DNA of 64,000 bases from Pelagibacterium sp. 26DY04 (GTDB lineage: Bacteria > Pseudomonadota > Alphaproteobacteria > Rhizobiales > Devosiaceae). The DNA lies in contig NZ_CP101731.1 of NCBI RefSeq assembly GCF_031202305.1, positions 3,722,501 to 3,786,500 on the forward strand. The letters are read 5' to 3'. Under the pieces are notes generated by a model. That model had not been told where the DNA came from, made no database searches, and saw only the letters and a program-made list of their open reading frames with translations. Each line of letters starts with the position of its first letter. Within the stretch, counting starts at the first letter, position 1. This document shows positions 17,425 through 25,951 of this stretch, in pieces. Made by a program: the position numbers and the translations under genes.

Positions 17425-19224
17425 CTAGTAGACGCGCGCCTTGGGCGCGATTTTGGCAAGGTCGATGCCGTCCGAAAGCGGATCCACATGCACCGGCCGG
17501 TAGTCCAGCGCCACATTGCCGGCGTCATCCACCCAGGAAAGCGTATGCTTGCGCCAGTTGGCGTCGTCGCGCTCGGAGAAATCCTCGCGCGCATGGGCGC
17601 CCCGGCTTTCCTTGCGGTTTTCCGCCGAATAGACGGTGGTGACGGCATTGGCCATCAGGTTTTCCAGTTCGAGCGTTTCCACCAGATCCGAATTCCAGAT
17701 CAGCGAACGGTCATGGACCTTGATGTCCTTGAGCTCGCCCCAGATTTCCGAAATCCGCCGGCATCCGCTTTCCAGGGTCTCCTGGGTGCGGAACACGGCG
17801 GCGTCTTCCTGCATGGCGCGCTGCATCTTGTCTCTGAGCTTTGCCGTGGGTATCGCGCCATTGGCGTTCCGCAACCGGTCGAAGCGCGCCATGATCTTGT
17901 CTTCGGCGGCTTTGTTGACTTCGGGCACCGGGGAATTGCGGTCGATGATCTCGCCGGCCCGGATCGCCGCGGCACGCCCGAACACCACGAGGTCGATCAG
18001 AGAATTGGACCCCAGCCGGTTGGCGCCATGGACCGAAGCGCAACCCGCTTCGCCCACCGCCATCAGCCCGGGGATCGTGGCATCGGGCCCGCCATTGCGC
18101 GGATCGATCGCTTCGCCCCAATAGGTCGTGGGGATGCCGCCCATATTGTAATGGACCGTCGGGATCACCGGGATCGGATCGCGGGTCAGATCGACCCCGG
18201 CGAAGATCTTTGCCGATTCCGAAATCCCCGGCAGCCGTTCATGCAGCACGGCGGGGTCAAGATGGTCGAGGTGGAGGAAGATGTGGTCCTTCTTGGGCCC
18301 CACGCCCCGCCCCTCGCGGATTTCGAGCGTCATGCAGCGCGATACCACGTCGCGCGAAGCGAGGTCTTTCGCGTTGGGCGCATAGCGCTCCATGAAGCGC
18401 TCGCCCTCGGAATTGACCAGATAGCCGCCCTCGCCGCGCGCGCCCTCGGTGATCAGGCACCCCGAACCGTAAATGCCCGTGGGGTGGAACTGGACGAACT
18501 CCATGTCCTGCAGCGGCAGCCCGGCCCGCGCCACCATGCCGTTGCCGTCGCCGGTGCAGGTATGGGCGCTCGTCGCCGAGAAATAGGCGCGGCCATAGCC
18601 GCCGGTCGCCAGCACCACCATCTTGGCGCGGAACCGGTGGATGGTGCCGTCGTCGAGCTTCCAGGCGATCACCCCCTGGCAAACCCCGTCATCGCTCATC
18701 AAAAGGTCGATGGCGAAATATTCGACGAAGAACTCGGCATTGTTGCGCAGGCTCTGCCCGTAAAGCGTGTGCAGGATCGCATGGCCGGTCCGGTCCGCCG
18801 CCGCGCAGGTGCGCTGCACCGGGGGGCCGTCGCCATAGTTCTGCATGTGCCCGCCGAACGGGCGCTGATAGATCTTGCCCTCTTCGGTGCGCGAGAACGG
18901 CACGCCGTAATGCTCGAGCTCGTAAACCGCCTGAGGCGCCTCGCGGGCCAGATATTCCATGGCGTCGTTGTCGCCCAGCCAGTCCGACCCCTTGACGGTG
19001 TCGTACATGTGCCACTGCCAGCTGTCGGGGCCCATATTGGAGAGCGAGGCGGCAATCCCGCCCTGCGCCGCCACCGTATGCGAGCGGGTCGGAAACACCT
19101 TGGTGACGCATGCCGTCGAAAAGCCCTGCTCGGCCATGCCCAGCGTCGCGCGCAAACCCGCGCCGCCGGCGCCGACCACCACGACGTCATAGGCGTGGTC
19201 GATGATTTGATAAGCCGAAGCCAT
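17425..19224 (-). CDS. sdhA: Succinate dehydrogenase flavoprotein subunit
   Basis: The 599-residue catalytic subunit oxidises succinate to fumarate. The FAD-binding N-terminus ([21 protein letters not shown]), the flavinylated His region ([10 protein letters not shown]), the active-site segment [15 protein letters not shown] and the C-terminal helical domain are all in place. Length matches the family. The gene begins 7 nt after sdhD and is followed after 16 nt by sdhB. An SDHAF4-type assembly factor is encoded at 37.1 kb. Confidence 0.98.
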   Translation of the reverse strand: MASAYQIIDHAYDVVVVGAGGAGLRATLGMAEQGFSTACVTKVFPTRSHTVAAQGGIAASLSNMGPDSWQWHMYDTVKGSDWLGDNDAMEYLAREAPQAVYELEHYGVPFSRTEEGKIYQRPFGGHMQNYGDGPPVQRTCAAADRTGHAILHTLYGQSLRNNAEFFVEYFAIDLLMSDDGVCQGVIAWKLDDGTIHRFRAKMVVLATGGYGRAYFSATSAHTCTGDGNGMVARAGLPLQDMEFVQFHPTGIYGSGCLITEGARGEGGYLVNSEGERFMERYAPNAKDLASRDVVSRCMTLEIREGRGVGPKKDHIFLHLDHLDPAVLHERLPGISESAKIFAGVDLTRDPIPVIPTVHYNMGGIPTTYWGEAIDPRNGGPDATIPGLMAVGEAGCASVHGANRLGSNSLIDLVVFGRAAAIRAGEIIDRNSPVPEVNKAAEDKIMARFDRLRNANGAIPTAKLRDKMQRAMQEDAAVFRTQETLESGCRRISEIWGELKDIKVHDRSLIWNSDLVETLELENLMANAVTTVYSAENRKESRGAHAREDFSERDDANWRKHTLSWVDDAGNVALDYRPVHVDPLSDGIDLAKIAPKARVY

Positions 19225-19231
19225 GAACTAA

Positions 19232-19582
19232 CTAACCTCCAAAGGCGAGGACGAGCACCGAGACCGCGGCGATGACGCCGATGATCAGAACGAAAATCGT
19301 ATTGAGCGTCTTGGCGAGCGCGTGCAGCTTGGGATCGTGGACATAGTCCTCGATCACTTCATACATGCCGATGCGCATATGGATGAGCGGGGAAGCGATG
19401 AGCGCCAGCGCCAGGATGGCGACAAACGGGTTCGAGAAGGTCGCCGCCATCTCGGCCCGCGTGGCCCCGGCAAACGAGACCACCAGCCAGATCAGAAAGC
19501 CCACAAAGGCGATGTTGATGACGCCCGTGACGCGCTGGCGGATGAAGGTGCCGGTGCCCTTTTCCCTTGGATGGGTCTTCAT
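19232..19582 (-). CDS. sdhD: Succinate dehydrogenase membrane anchor subunit
   Basis: A 116-residue protein with three membrane spans (about residues 20-42, 52-70 and 90-113) that anchors SdhAB with SdhC. The conserved His and Asp in HMRIGMYEVIEDYVHD mark the haem/quinone region. The ATG at 19582 follows GGGGGAGAAGAC, 11 nt after sdhC. Confidence 0.94.
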   Translation of the reverse strand: MKTHPREKGTGTFIRQRVTGVINIAFVGFLIWLVVSFAGATRAEMAATFSNPFVAILALALIASPLIHMRIGMYEVIEDYVHDPKLHALAKTLNTIFVLIIGVIAAVSVLVLAFGG

Positions 19583-19593
19583 GTCTTCTCCCC

Positions 19594-19977
19594 CTAGAAC
19601 CAGACCAGCAGCGCCCAGACCAGCACCGTGGCGGTCACCGAAAACACCAGGGTTGCCACCGTGATGATCTCGCGCCCGGCTGGATCGAACCCGGCGCCCG
19701 TATCCCAGACGAAATGCTTGATTCCGCCGGCCATGTGGTGGAACAGCGTCCAGGTATAAAGAAAGAGGCCGATCTGGATGATGGGGTAGCCGAAGAACCC
19801 CTGAACCATCTCGAACTCTTCCTGTCCCAGCGCCGCCGCCCCCAGCCACAAAACGAACAGGATGGTGCCCAGATAGAGCCCTATGCCGAGGATCCGGTGC
19901 AGGATCGACATCGTCATGGTGAGGGTGAAACGCCAAACCGAAAGGTGGGGAGAGGTGGGTCGAAACTGGGTCGCCAT
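19594..19977 (-). CDS. sdhC: Succinate dehydrogenase cytochrome b556 subunit
   Basis: A 127-residue membrane subunit with three spans. It has the family signature RPTSPHLSVWRFTLTMTMSILHRILG near the N-terminus (residues 5-31) and the haem ligand His in LFHHMAGGIKH. The ATG at 19977 is preceded by GAGG at 5 nt and GGAGGAG further up; an open frame extends 24 codons upstream but adds an atypical Gly/Pro-rich segment. First gene of sdhCDAB; its promoter should lie in 19978-20200, which is AT-rich around 20127-20165. Confidence 0.95.
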   Translation of the reverse strand: MATQFRPTSPHLSVWRFTLTMTMSILHRILGIGLYLGTILFVLWLGAAALGQEEFEMVQGFFGYPIIQIGLFLYTWTLFHHMAGGIKHFVWDTGAGFDPAGREIITVATLVFSVTATVLVWALLVWF

Positions 19978-20215
19978 GCTGCCTCGATCTCCTCCGGCGC
20001 CGGGGCCGGGCATGAACAGCCGGTCGCCCGGCATCGAACTTGGCGCCAACTTCTAATCGCGCTTTCCCCATTCGTCAAAGGGACATGGGTACGTCTTTGG
20101 TCTCAAAACCGCTTTCCGAAGCGGTGCTAAAATATTGACTTTCAACGTCATATTTTATTTCCGCACTGGACATCGAGGGCTAAGTCGAGGCAAGACTGGG
20201 GAAATGTCAGCCAGG

Positions 20216-20232
20216 TTTACCTACTAGGTAAA
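20216..20232 (+). promoter_or_regulatory. Inverted repeat over the nudK ribosome binding site
   Basis: TTTACCT (20216-20222) and AGGTAAA (20226-20232) form a perfect 7-bp inverted repeat with a 3-nt centre, ending 5 nt before the nudK ATG. The right arm is the best Shine-Dalgarno available. It could be a protein operator or a weak RNA stem that limits translation; the loop is too short for a very stable hairpin, so an operator is more likely. Confidence 0.45.
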
Positions 20233-20237
20233 GTAGC

Positions 20238-20822
20238 ATGTCCAAGCCCAGTCCCATCCGCATCGAGAGCAAAAAAATCCTCGCCCGCGCCTGGGGAAGC
20301 CTTACCGAGTATGTTTTTTCGCTTCCTCACCGCGACGGCAGCGAAAATCGCCACACGCGCGAGGTCTATGACCACGGCAATGCGGCGGCGATTCTGCTCA
20401 TCGATCCCGACCGCCGATGCCTGACGCTCGTGCGCCAGTTCCGCCTGCCGCCCCATCTTCTGGGCGATGACGGCTATCTGCTCGAAGTCTGTGCCGGGCT
20501 CCTCGATGGCGACACGCCCCAAGCCTGCGCGAAAAAGGAAGCGATGGAGGAAACCGGCATCGCGCCCGCAACGCTCGCCCATGTGTTCGATCTCTATGCC
20601 AGCCCCGGCTCGCTCTCGGAAAAAACCCACTGTTTCCTGGGCTTTTACACCGAAACCGACCGCACCGGCGCAGGCGGCGGGCTCGGCCACGAAGGCGAGG
20701 ACATCGAGATCGTCGAGATCGGCTTTGACGAAGCCCTCGGCCGGATCGAACAAGGCGCCATCGTTGATTCCAAAACCGTGGCGCTGATTCAGCACGCCGC
20801 TCTCAAGGGGATTCTGCGCTGA
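20238..20822 (+). CDS. nudK: Nudix hydrolase, NudK-like (GDP-mannose pyrophosphatase type)
   Basis: A 194-residue Nudix enzyme that most closely follows E. coli NudK in layout: REVYDHGNAAAILL, LVRQFRLP, EVCAGLLDGDTP, then the Nudix core KKEAMEETGI, LYASPGSLSEKTH, and the C-terminal GEDIEIVEIGFDEAL with DSKTV. The Nudix box is one residue shorter than the general consensus in the same place as NudK (GLLD-x-D). It would hydrolyse GDP-mannose or ADP-ribose-type nucleotide sugars. Its end overlaps the convergent MarR gene by 20 nt. Confidence 0.87.
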   Translation: MSKPSPIRIESKKILARAWGSLTEYVFSLPHRDGSENRHTREVYDHGNAAAILLIDPDRRCLTLVRQFRLPPHLLGDDGYLLEVCAGLLDGDTPQACAKKEAMEETGIAPATLAHVFDLYASPGSLSEKTHCFLGFYTETDRTGAGGGLGHEGEDIEIVEIGFDEALGRIEQGAIVDSKTVALIQHAALKGILR

Positions 20823-21261
20823 CCGGTTCGGGCACAAGGCCCAGCACGCGATTGAGCCCCGGTACGGCTACCCTCAGCGCATCCTTCTCCGCCTCGGTCA
20901 GCCCTTCCAGGGCTTGGGCCAGGACCTTCTCGCGCGCCGCGCAGGCCACGGCAATGGCTTTTACGCCCTTACCGGTCACTTCGAGCCGCACGGCCCGGCG
21001 GTCCCCCGCCTCGACGATGCGCGAGAGCATTCCTTCCCGCACCAGGCCATCGACGATCCGCGAGGCGGTGGGGGCGGCTATCCGCTCGCGGGCGGCAAGC
21101 CGGCTCAGCGTCGTGCGCTTGAGATAGTGCACCCCGGCCAGGATGGAGAGTTGCGCTGCCGTGCACCCGCTCTCCCTGTCAGCGGCCTGCAACAGCCGAT
21201 CGAGGGGCAGGACGATGCGATGCATCAATTGCAACGTTCGCGAAAGGCTTGCGTTTGACAT
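20803..21261 (-). CDS. MarR-family transcriptional regulator
   Basis: A 152-residue winged-helix regulator with flanking dimerisation helices. Recognition region: TTLSRLAARERIAAPTASRIVDGLVREGML, residues about 50-79, followed by the wing with the usual Asp-Arg (EAGDRRAVRLEVT). MarR proteins are commonly released from DNA by phenolics, oxidants or electrophiles. It is divergent from a VOC-family gene, and overlapping palindromes lie between them, which suggests control of both. Confidence 0.92.
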   Translation of the reverse strand: MSNASLSRTLQLMHRIVLPLDRLLQAADRESGCTAAQLSILAGVHYLKRTTLSRLAARERIAAPTASRIVDGLVREGMLSRIVEAGDRRAVRLEVTGKGVKAIAVACAAREKVLAQALEGLTEAEKDALRVAVPGLNRVLGLVPEPVSAESP

Positions 21262-21279
21262 CCGGCAGGTTTAACTTCG

Positions 21280-21300
21280 TTAGCTACGCTAAATATTAGC
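21280..21300. promoter_or_regulatory. Overlapping palindromes in the MarR/VOC divergent promoter
   Basis: Two palindromes overlap: TTAGC-TAC-GCTAA (21280-21292) and GCTAA-ATA-TTAGC (21288-21300). The half-site TTAGC thus occurs three times in alternating orientation at 8-bp intervals. The site lies 19 nt upstream of the MarR start and 37 nt upstream of the VOC start. MarR dimers usually bind such short inverted repeats, so this is a good candidate operator. Confidence 0.6.
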
Positions 21301-21336
21301 TTAGACGGTTAACCGCCGCCACGAAAGGTGCCGCCC

Positions 21337-21753
21337 ATGGAATTCCACGTCGGACGTCTCATCGATCACGTTCATCTGCGCGTTGCCGACGTTGAAAGAA
21401 GCAAAAGCTTCTACCGCGCGGCGCTGGCCGCCCTGGGCCGTGAAATTACCCACGAAGGCGAAGGGTTCTTCGCCTCGGACGAATTGTTCGTGGACAAGGC
21501 CGACGATTATGTCACCCGCGTGCACCTGGCCTTCCAGGCCGATGGCCCCGAAATGGTCGCCCGCTTCCACCAGGCCGCCCTTGCCGCCGGCGGCACCGAC
21601 AATGGCGCGCCGGGCGAGCGCCCCTATCATCCCGGTTATTACGCCTGTTTCGTCATCGATCCGGACGGCAACAATATCGAAGCTGTGTGGCACGGCCCCT
21701 CGACGCGCAGCGCCGACTCCGTCGTCGTCACCCCCACCGGCGGCCAGGTATGA
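21337..21753 (+). CDS. VOC-superfamily (glyoxalase/bleomycin-resistance-like) protein
   Basis: A 138-residue protein with two beta-alpha-beta-beta-beta modules. Possible metal ligands are His in DHVHLRV, His in TRVHLAF and Glu in DPDGNNIEAVWHG near the end. Members include glyoxalases, dioxygenases and binding proteins; the substrate is unknown. The ATG at 21337 (GAAAGG 6 nt upstream) is preferred to a GTG at 21328. It is divergent from the MarR regulator and its stop overlaps the next start (ATGA). Confidence 0.88.
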   Translation: MEFHVGRLIDHVHLRVADVERSKSFYRAALAALGREITHEGEGFFASDELFVDKADDYVTRVHLAFQADGPEMVARFHQAALAAGGTDNGAPGERPYHPGYYACFVIDPDGNNIEAVWHGPSTRSADSVVVTPTGGQV

Positions 21754-22007
21754 GCACCGACCTCTCCAATCTCTCCCGCCCCATCCAGCCGATGCCCGAC
21801 GATATCGGGCAGCAGCTCAAGGCCAAAAAGCTGGAGAAACAATACGCCGCCCGCCCCGCCTATCAGCGCAACGACTATCTGGGCTGGATCGCCCGCGCCA
21901 AACGCCCGGCCACGCGGGAAAAACGTATCGCCCAGATGCTCGAGGAACTCGAAAAGGGCGGCGTCTACATGGGCATGGCCTGGCGGGGCGACGCCGATCA
22001 GGCGTAG
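21750..22007 (+). CDS. YdeI/OmpD-associated-family (OmdA) small protein
   Basis: An 85-residue protein whose core YQRNDYLGWIARAKRPATREKRIAQMLEEL matches the C-terminal helical segment of the YdeI/OmdA family (bacteriocin-protection or stress related, poorly understood). It lacks the N-terminal DUF1801-like part found in longer members. The start overlaps the VOC stop as ATGA, so the two are coupled. Its last 10 nt overlap the convergent DUF1737 gene. Confidence 0.75.
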   Translation: MSTDLSNLSRPIQPMPDDIGQQLKAKKLEKQYAARPAYQRNDYLGWIARAKRPATREKRIAQMLEELEKGGVYMGMAWRGDADQA

Positions 22008-22207
22008 TCGGTGAGCTTTTTGTCGGGGTCGTAAACCTGGTCGGAAACCTCCTTGGTCACCGCCTGCCCGCAGCGCATCTTTCCCGCCACCGCATCGAAC
22101 ACGTAATGGGGCTCGCCATAGAGCAGCCAGCCCTCGCTCAGCGCCTTTGTGACCTTGTGGCAAAAGGACGAATCGTCGTCCCCCGACAGGAAGCGATAAA
22201 TCACCAT
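21998..22207 (-). CDS. DUF1737-family protein
   Basis: A 69-residue protein of the DUF1737 type: YRFLSGDDDSSFCHKVTKAL, then GWLLYGEPHYVFD and MRCGQAVTKEV. The family is small, conserved in proteobacteria and of unknown function. GGAGAT lies 7 nt upstream of the ATG. It converges on the OmdA-like gene. Confidence 0.82.
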   Translation of the reverse strand: MVIYRFLSGDDDSSFCHKVTKALSEGWLLYGEPHYVFDAVAGKMRCGQAVTKEVSDQVYDPDKKLTDYA

Positions 22208-22305
22208 TGCCCGATCTCCTTTGTGGTTCTTGCGCCAAGCATAGCAATTGATCTTGGCCGCGCCAGGGTCTATCGCAAACCGATCGACGTGAAAGGATGA
22301 ACTCC

Positions 22306-22944
22306 ATGGCGCAGGACTTTCCCCCCTTCCTCCTCGAGGGCTACCGCAATTTCATGGCGGGCCGCTACAGTGCCGAGAGCGAGCGCTATCGCAGCCTCGC
22401 CGAGGAAGGCCAGAAGCCCACGACCATGGTGATCGCCTGCTGCGATTCCCGCTCGGCCCCCGAAACCATTTTCGATGCCGGCCCCGGCCAGCTCTTCGTT
22501 CTGCGCAACGTCGCCAACCTCGTACCGCCTTTTGGTCCCGACGCCGCCTATCACGGCACCTCCTCGGCCATCGAATTCGCCGTCATCCATTTGAAGGTCG
22601 CCCATATCGTTGTCATGGGCCATGGCCGCTGCGGCGGCATTTCCGGCGCCCTCGCCACCGCTGCCGGTCACGCCCCGGAAGGCGACTTCATCGGCAAATG
22701 GCTGACCATGGTCAAGGACGTCGCCGACAAGGTCGAAGCCAATTCGCTGATGACCCCGGCCGAACAGCAGACCGCGCTCGAACGCATCGCCATCCGCCAG
22801 TCGCTTAACAACCTCCTGACCTTCCCTTTCGTCAAATCCCGCGTCGATGAGAACCAGCTTTCGATCCACGGCGCCTGGTTCGACATCTCAACGGGCGAGC
22901 TCTGGACCATGAACGGGGAGAGCGGCGACTTTTCACGCCCCTAG
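22306..22944 (+). CDS. Beta-class carbonic anhydrase
   Basis: A 212-residue zinc enzyme interconverting CO2 and bicarbonate in the cytoplasm. Zinc ligands and the Asp-Arg dyad are visible: Cys in IACCDSRSAPE, and His and Cys in VVMGHGRCGG. The rest (ATAAGHAPEGDFIGKWL; QSLNNLLTFPFV; GAWFDISTGEL) matches plant-type beta enzymes. The ATG at 22306 is chosen because AAGGA sits 7 nt upstream; an ATG 9 nt earlier is too close to it. It probably supplies bicarbonate for biosynthetic carboxylations. Confidence 0.94.
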   Translation: MAQDFPPFLLEGYRNFMAGRYSAESERYRSLAEEGQKPTTMVIACCDSRSAPETIFDAGPGQLFVLRNVANLVPPFGPDAAYHGTSSAIEFAVIHLKVAHIVVMGHGRCGGISGALATAAGHAPEGDFIGKWLTMVKDVADKVEANSLMTPAEQQTALERIAIRQSLNNLLTFPFVKSRVDENQLSIHGAWFDISTGELWTMNGESGDFSRP

Positions 22945-22950
22945 ATCCGC

Positions 22951-23835
22951 TCACCCCACCGGCTGGGTTGCCGCCTGCCTTGGCTTGAGCTTGACCACAG
23001 TGAGGATCAGCCCAGCGAAAACCAGCACCCCGCCGGCAATATCCACCGGATAGATCGGCTCGCCCAGGATCAGCACGCCCGAACTGATCCCCGCGATGGG
23101 CACCAGCAGCGTGAAGGGAGCCACCGTCGCCGCCGAATGGCGCGAGAGCAGCCCGCTCCACATGGCAAAGCCGAAAAGCGTTGCCGGATAGGCGAGGAAC
23201 GCGACCAGTCCCACCACGCTCCAGCTCGGCGGCATCAGCCCGGCAAAGGCGCTCGTCCCGCCCTCGAAGGCGAACGAGAGGGCAAAGAGCGGGATCGAGG
23301 CGAAGAAATTGCCCCAGACGGTAAAGGGCACCATGGGAACCGCGCCGGCCTTTTTGGAAATGATATTGGCCGTGCCCCAGCACAAGGCCGCCACCATCAA
23401 GATGGCGATGGGAACCAGTTCTCCGTCCGCTCCATGGCCCCAGGCAATCACCCCGATCCCGGCAAACGCCACCGCCGCGCCCACCATCTGGAGCCGGCGC
23501 GGCACTTCGCCGAAGACGAAAAACGCCAGCCCGATGGTAAACATCGCCTGCACCTGCAGGGCCAGCGAAGCGAGCGAAGCGGAAAGCCCCATGAAGATCG
23601 CGAGGTTCAAAAGCGCATAGAGCGCGCAGCCCATGAAAAGCCCGTAGCCGACCACCAGCCGCCACGGCGCCTGGGGCCGGGCGACGAAAAAGATCACCGG
23701 CACGGCGGCAAAGAAAAACCGCAGCGCCGCGACCAGCAGCGGCGGCAACTCTCCGACGCTTAGCTTGATGACCGTGAAATTGACGCCCCAGATCGTGACG
23801 ACGACCAGGGCAATGAGCACGTCGCGCAAGGGCAT
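22951..23835 (-). CDS. EamA/DMT-family transporter
   Basis: A 294-residue inner-membrane protein with ten predicted spans arranged as two EamA repeats (about residues 1-140 and 145-288). Typical motifs are TIWGVNFTVIKL in span 1 and LGEPIYPVDIAGGVLVFAGL near the end. The family exports amino acids and other metabolites; the substrate is unknown. The ATG at 23835 has GGAAG 7 nt upstream. It converges closely on the carbonic anhydrase gene (6 nt between stops). Confidence 0.9.
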   Translation of the reverse strand: MPLRDVLIALVVVTIWGVNFTVIKLSVGELPPLLVAALRFFFAAVPVIFFVARPQAPWRLVVGYGLFMGCALYALLNLAIFMGLSASLASLALQVQAMFTIGLAFFVFGEVPRRLQMVGAAVAFAGIGVIAWGHGADGELVPIAILMVAALCWGTANIISKKAGAVPMVPFTVWGNFFASIPLFALSFAFEGGTSAFAGLMPPSWSVVGLVAFLAYPATLFGFAMWSGLLSRHSAATVAPFTLLVPIAGISSGVLILGEPIYPVDIAGGVLVFAGLILTVVKLKPRQAATQPVG

Positions 23836-23902
23836 GGCGGGCTTCCGAAGAAAAGACAGGAGCCCTGCCTTAGCGCAGAGTGACAAGGCTTGTCATCCCG
23901 CA

Positions 23903-24162
23903 TGGTGAACGCGGCGAGGCCCCTCACCCGCCGCTTCAGGGCGAGCTCGCCCAGAGGAAGAGGTGAACGTGAGCGGCGGCACCCGATGTCCTTCTCCCCG
24001 CTGGGGAGAAGGTGGCCGCGAAGCGGTCCGATGAGGGGCCGCAGCGGTGGCCCAGGATATCGCTCTTGCGTGAGACAAACGGGACGAGGGAGCCCCAGCC
24101 TAACCTCTCCCTTGGGGGAGAGGTCGACGCAAAACGGCGGGTGAGGCCTTCGCCAAGCTTCC
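23903..24162. repeat. Mosaic palindromic intergenic repeat, copy 1
   Basis: Non-coding DNA made of short inverted units: CCCCTCACCC... at the left, CTTCTCCCC-GCTG-GGGAGAAGG in the middle (23991-24012), GATGAGGGG, then CTCTCCC-TTGG-GGGAGAG (24105-24123) and GGGTGAGG at the right. The same units occur at 27820-28003 and 31110-31262. The element fills the gap between the EamA gene and the YciI gene and looks like a degenerate alphaproteobacterial intergenic repeat able to fold into long hairpins. Confidence 0.75.
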
Positions 24163-24172
24163 AACCAGGCCG

Positions 24173-24478
24173 CTACCGCGCCCCGATCTCGATATCCTCG
24201 AACCCCGGAGCCGTGCCCCAGGCGAAGACTTCGCTCGTCGCCCGCAATCCATGGATCTGGAAGGGGTCCTCGGCGATGATCTGTTCGACTTCCGCGCGAC
24301 TCTCGGCCTCGAAAATCCAGAGCCCGCCCGAGGGCGCGCCGCCCGGTTCGGGACGCAAGGCCCCGGCGAGGGCAATCCTGCCCTTGTATTTGCGCAAATA
24401 GGCTTGATGCGCTTCGGTATGGGCGGCGCGGATATCCGCGCCGTCCGTCCGGTCGGTGAAAAGCGCCGCCCAACGCAT
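24173..24478 (-). CDS. YciI-family protein
   Basis: A 101-residue YCII-domain protein with the N-terminal strand MRWAALFTDR, a His in RAAHTEAHQAYL that is typical of the putative active site, and ESRAEVEQIIAEDPF before the final strands. The family adopts a ferredoxin-like fold; some members are dehydrohalogenase-like, most are unassigned. Its ATG overlaps the asd stop (TGATG), so it is translated with aspartate-semialdehyde dehydrogenase. A second YciI protein is encoded at 43.3 kb. Confidence 0.87.
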   Translation of the reverse strand: MRWAALFTDRTDGADIRAAHTEAHQAYLRKYKGRIALAGALRPEPGGAPSGGLWIFEAESRAEVEQIIAEDPFQIHGLRATSEVFAWGTAPGFEDIEIGAR

Positions 24479-25518
24479 CAGGCGGCCTTCCTGTCCATCA
24501 GGCCACGCTCGATCAGCGTTTCGGCGATCTGGATGGTGTTGAGCGCCGCACCCTTGCGCAAATTGTCCGAGACCACCCACATGGCGAGCCCGTTTTCAAC
24601 CGTCACGTCCTCGCGGATGCGGCTCACATAGGTGGCATCCTCGCCCTTGGCTTCGACCGGGGTGATGTAGCCGCCGTTCTCGCGCTTATCGAGCACCACG
24701 ATCCCCGGCGCCTCGCGCAGGGCGTCCCGCGCCTCGTCGGGGGTGATGGGGTTGGCGAACTCCATGTTGACAGCTTCGGAATGCCCCACGAACACCGGCA
24801 CGCGCACCGCCGTGCAGGTCACCTTGATCTTGGGGTCGAGCATCTTCTTGGTTTCGGCCAGAACCTTCCACTCTTCCTTGGTGTAGCCATCCTCCATGAA
24901 CACGTCGATATGGGGGATGACGTTGAAGGCGATCTGCTTGGTGAACTTTTTCGGCTCGGGCTGGTCGTTGACGAAAATGCCCTTGGTCTGGTCCCAGAGC
25001 TCGTCCATGGCCTCCTTGCCTCCGCCCGAAACCGACTGATAGGTGGAAACCACCAGCCGGGTGATGGTCGCAAGATCGTGCAGCGGCTTTAGCGCCACGA
25101 CAAGTTGCGCCGTCGAGCAATTGGGATTGGCGATGATGTTCTTGCGTTCATTGCGCGCCATATAGGCGTCGAGCACATGCCCGTTGACCTCGGGCACCAC
25201 CAGCGGCACGTCCTCGTGGTAGCGCCATGCCGAGGAATTATCGATGACGATCGCGCCCGCTGCCCCGATCTTGGGCGCCCACTGCTTGGAGATATCGCCC
25301 CCAGCGCTCATCAGAACGAAATCGGTGCCGGTAAAGTCGAAATCGTCGAGGTTCTTGCACTTCAATATCTTGTCGCCGAAGCTCACCGCGCGGCCCACCG
25401 AGCGCGACGATGCCAAGGGCACCAGCTCGGAGACCGGGAAATTGCGTTCGGCGAGGATGTCGAGCATTTCGCGGCCCACATTGCCGGTGGCGCCTACGAC
25501 TGCAACCTTGTAACCCAT
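24478..25518 (-). CDS. asd: Aspartate-semialdehyde dehydrogenase
   Basis: The 346-residue enzyme reduces aspartyl phosphate to aspartate semialdehyde for lysine, methionine, threonine and diaminopimelate synthesis. Visible: the NADP-binding GATGNVGREML, the catalytic Cys in NPNCSTAQLVV, the QSVSGGGKEAM segment and the substrate-binding His in FVGHSEAVN. AAAGGAC lies about 11 nt before the ATG. It is followed by a coupled YciI gene. Confidence 0.97.
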   Translation of the reverse strand: MGYKVAVVGATGNVGREMLDILAERNFPVSELVPLASSRSVGRAVSFGDKILKCKNLDDFDFTGTDFVLMSAGGDISKQWAPKIGAAGAIVIDNSSAWRYHEDVPLVVPEVNGHVLDAYMARNERKNIIANPNCSTAQLVVALKPLHDLATITRLVVSTYQSVSGGGKEAMDELWDQTKGIFVNDQPEPKKFTKQIAFNVIPHIDVFMEDGYTKEEWKVLAETKKMLDPKIKVTCTAVRVPVFVGHSEAVNMEFANPITPDEARDALREAPGIVVLDKRENGGYITPVEAKGEDATYVSRIREDVTVENGLAMWVVSDNLRKGAALNTIQIAETLIERGLMDRKAA

Positions 25519-25723
25519 TTCGATTTTTGTCCTTTCACCCCACCTCCCGCGCCGGGGCGTTCCGCCCGCTCGGCCTTTATGTGCTTTGCCGCCCTCCCCG
25601 CCGGGAGGATTGGCCCGGGGAGTGCGTCAAGCGGTTTTGGTGGTGGTTTTACCCATAAACGGCATCGCGCCGGCGCTCGCGCCGACTGTTTTGAGCAGCA
25701 CTGTCATGGTCATTAATGCCACG

Positions 25724-25748
25724 AAAAAGGCTCCTGCCGTCCGGAGCC
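25724..25748 (-). terminator. Intrinsic terminator on the minus strand, 200 nt beyond the PagL-like gene
   Basis: Read on the minus strand, GGCTCC and GGAGCC form a 6-bp stem around GGACGGCA, followed directly by TTTTTCG. It is oriented to stop transcripts coming from the PagL-like gene (ends at 25952), unless a short RNA is made from the repeat-bearing gap between them. Confidence 0.65.
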
Positions 25749-25818
25749 CGTTACATACGTGGTTCCGGTCACTTTGCCAAGGGTGGCCACGGAGAATTGG
25801 AACGCGAACCGGGACTCC

Positions 25819-25923
25819 CCGTCATCCCGGGCCCGACCCGGGATCCAGTAACCGGCAGCGCCGCGGTTCCACCTGAGCGCGGAGTGTATTGGACCCGGCG
25901 CAAGGCCGGGGCGACCACGAGGT
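25819..25923. repeat. Long palindromic intergenic repeat
   Basis: The left end GTCATCCCGGGCCCGACC with CGGGATCCAGTA and the right end GTATTGGACCCGG with GGCCGGGGCGACCACGAGGT are roughly inverse copies, each containing its own small hairpin (CCCGGG...CCCGGG; CCCGG...CCGGGG). This is the layout of a common alphaproteobacterial repeat built from a GTCATCCCGGG..GATCCA unit. Related degenerate units recur at 60700-61080. Confidence 0.65.
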
Positions 25924-25951
25924 GACCGCCATCGCCCAACTGGCCGCGCAA

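Larger units (their letters stand above)
25519..25951. other. Gene-free stretch between asd and the PagL-like gene
   Basis: These 433 bases hold no convincing gene. The part next to asd (25519-25700) should contain its promoter. A minus-strand terminator lies at 25724-25748 and a palindromic repeat at 25819-25923; both are listed separately. Confidence 0.6.
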
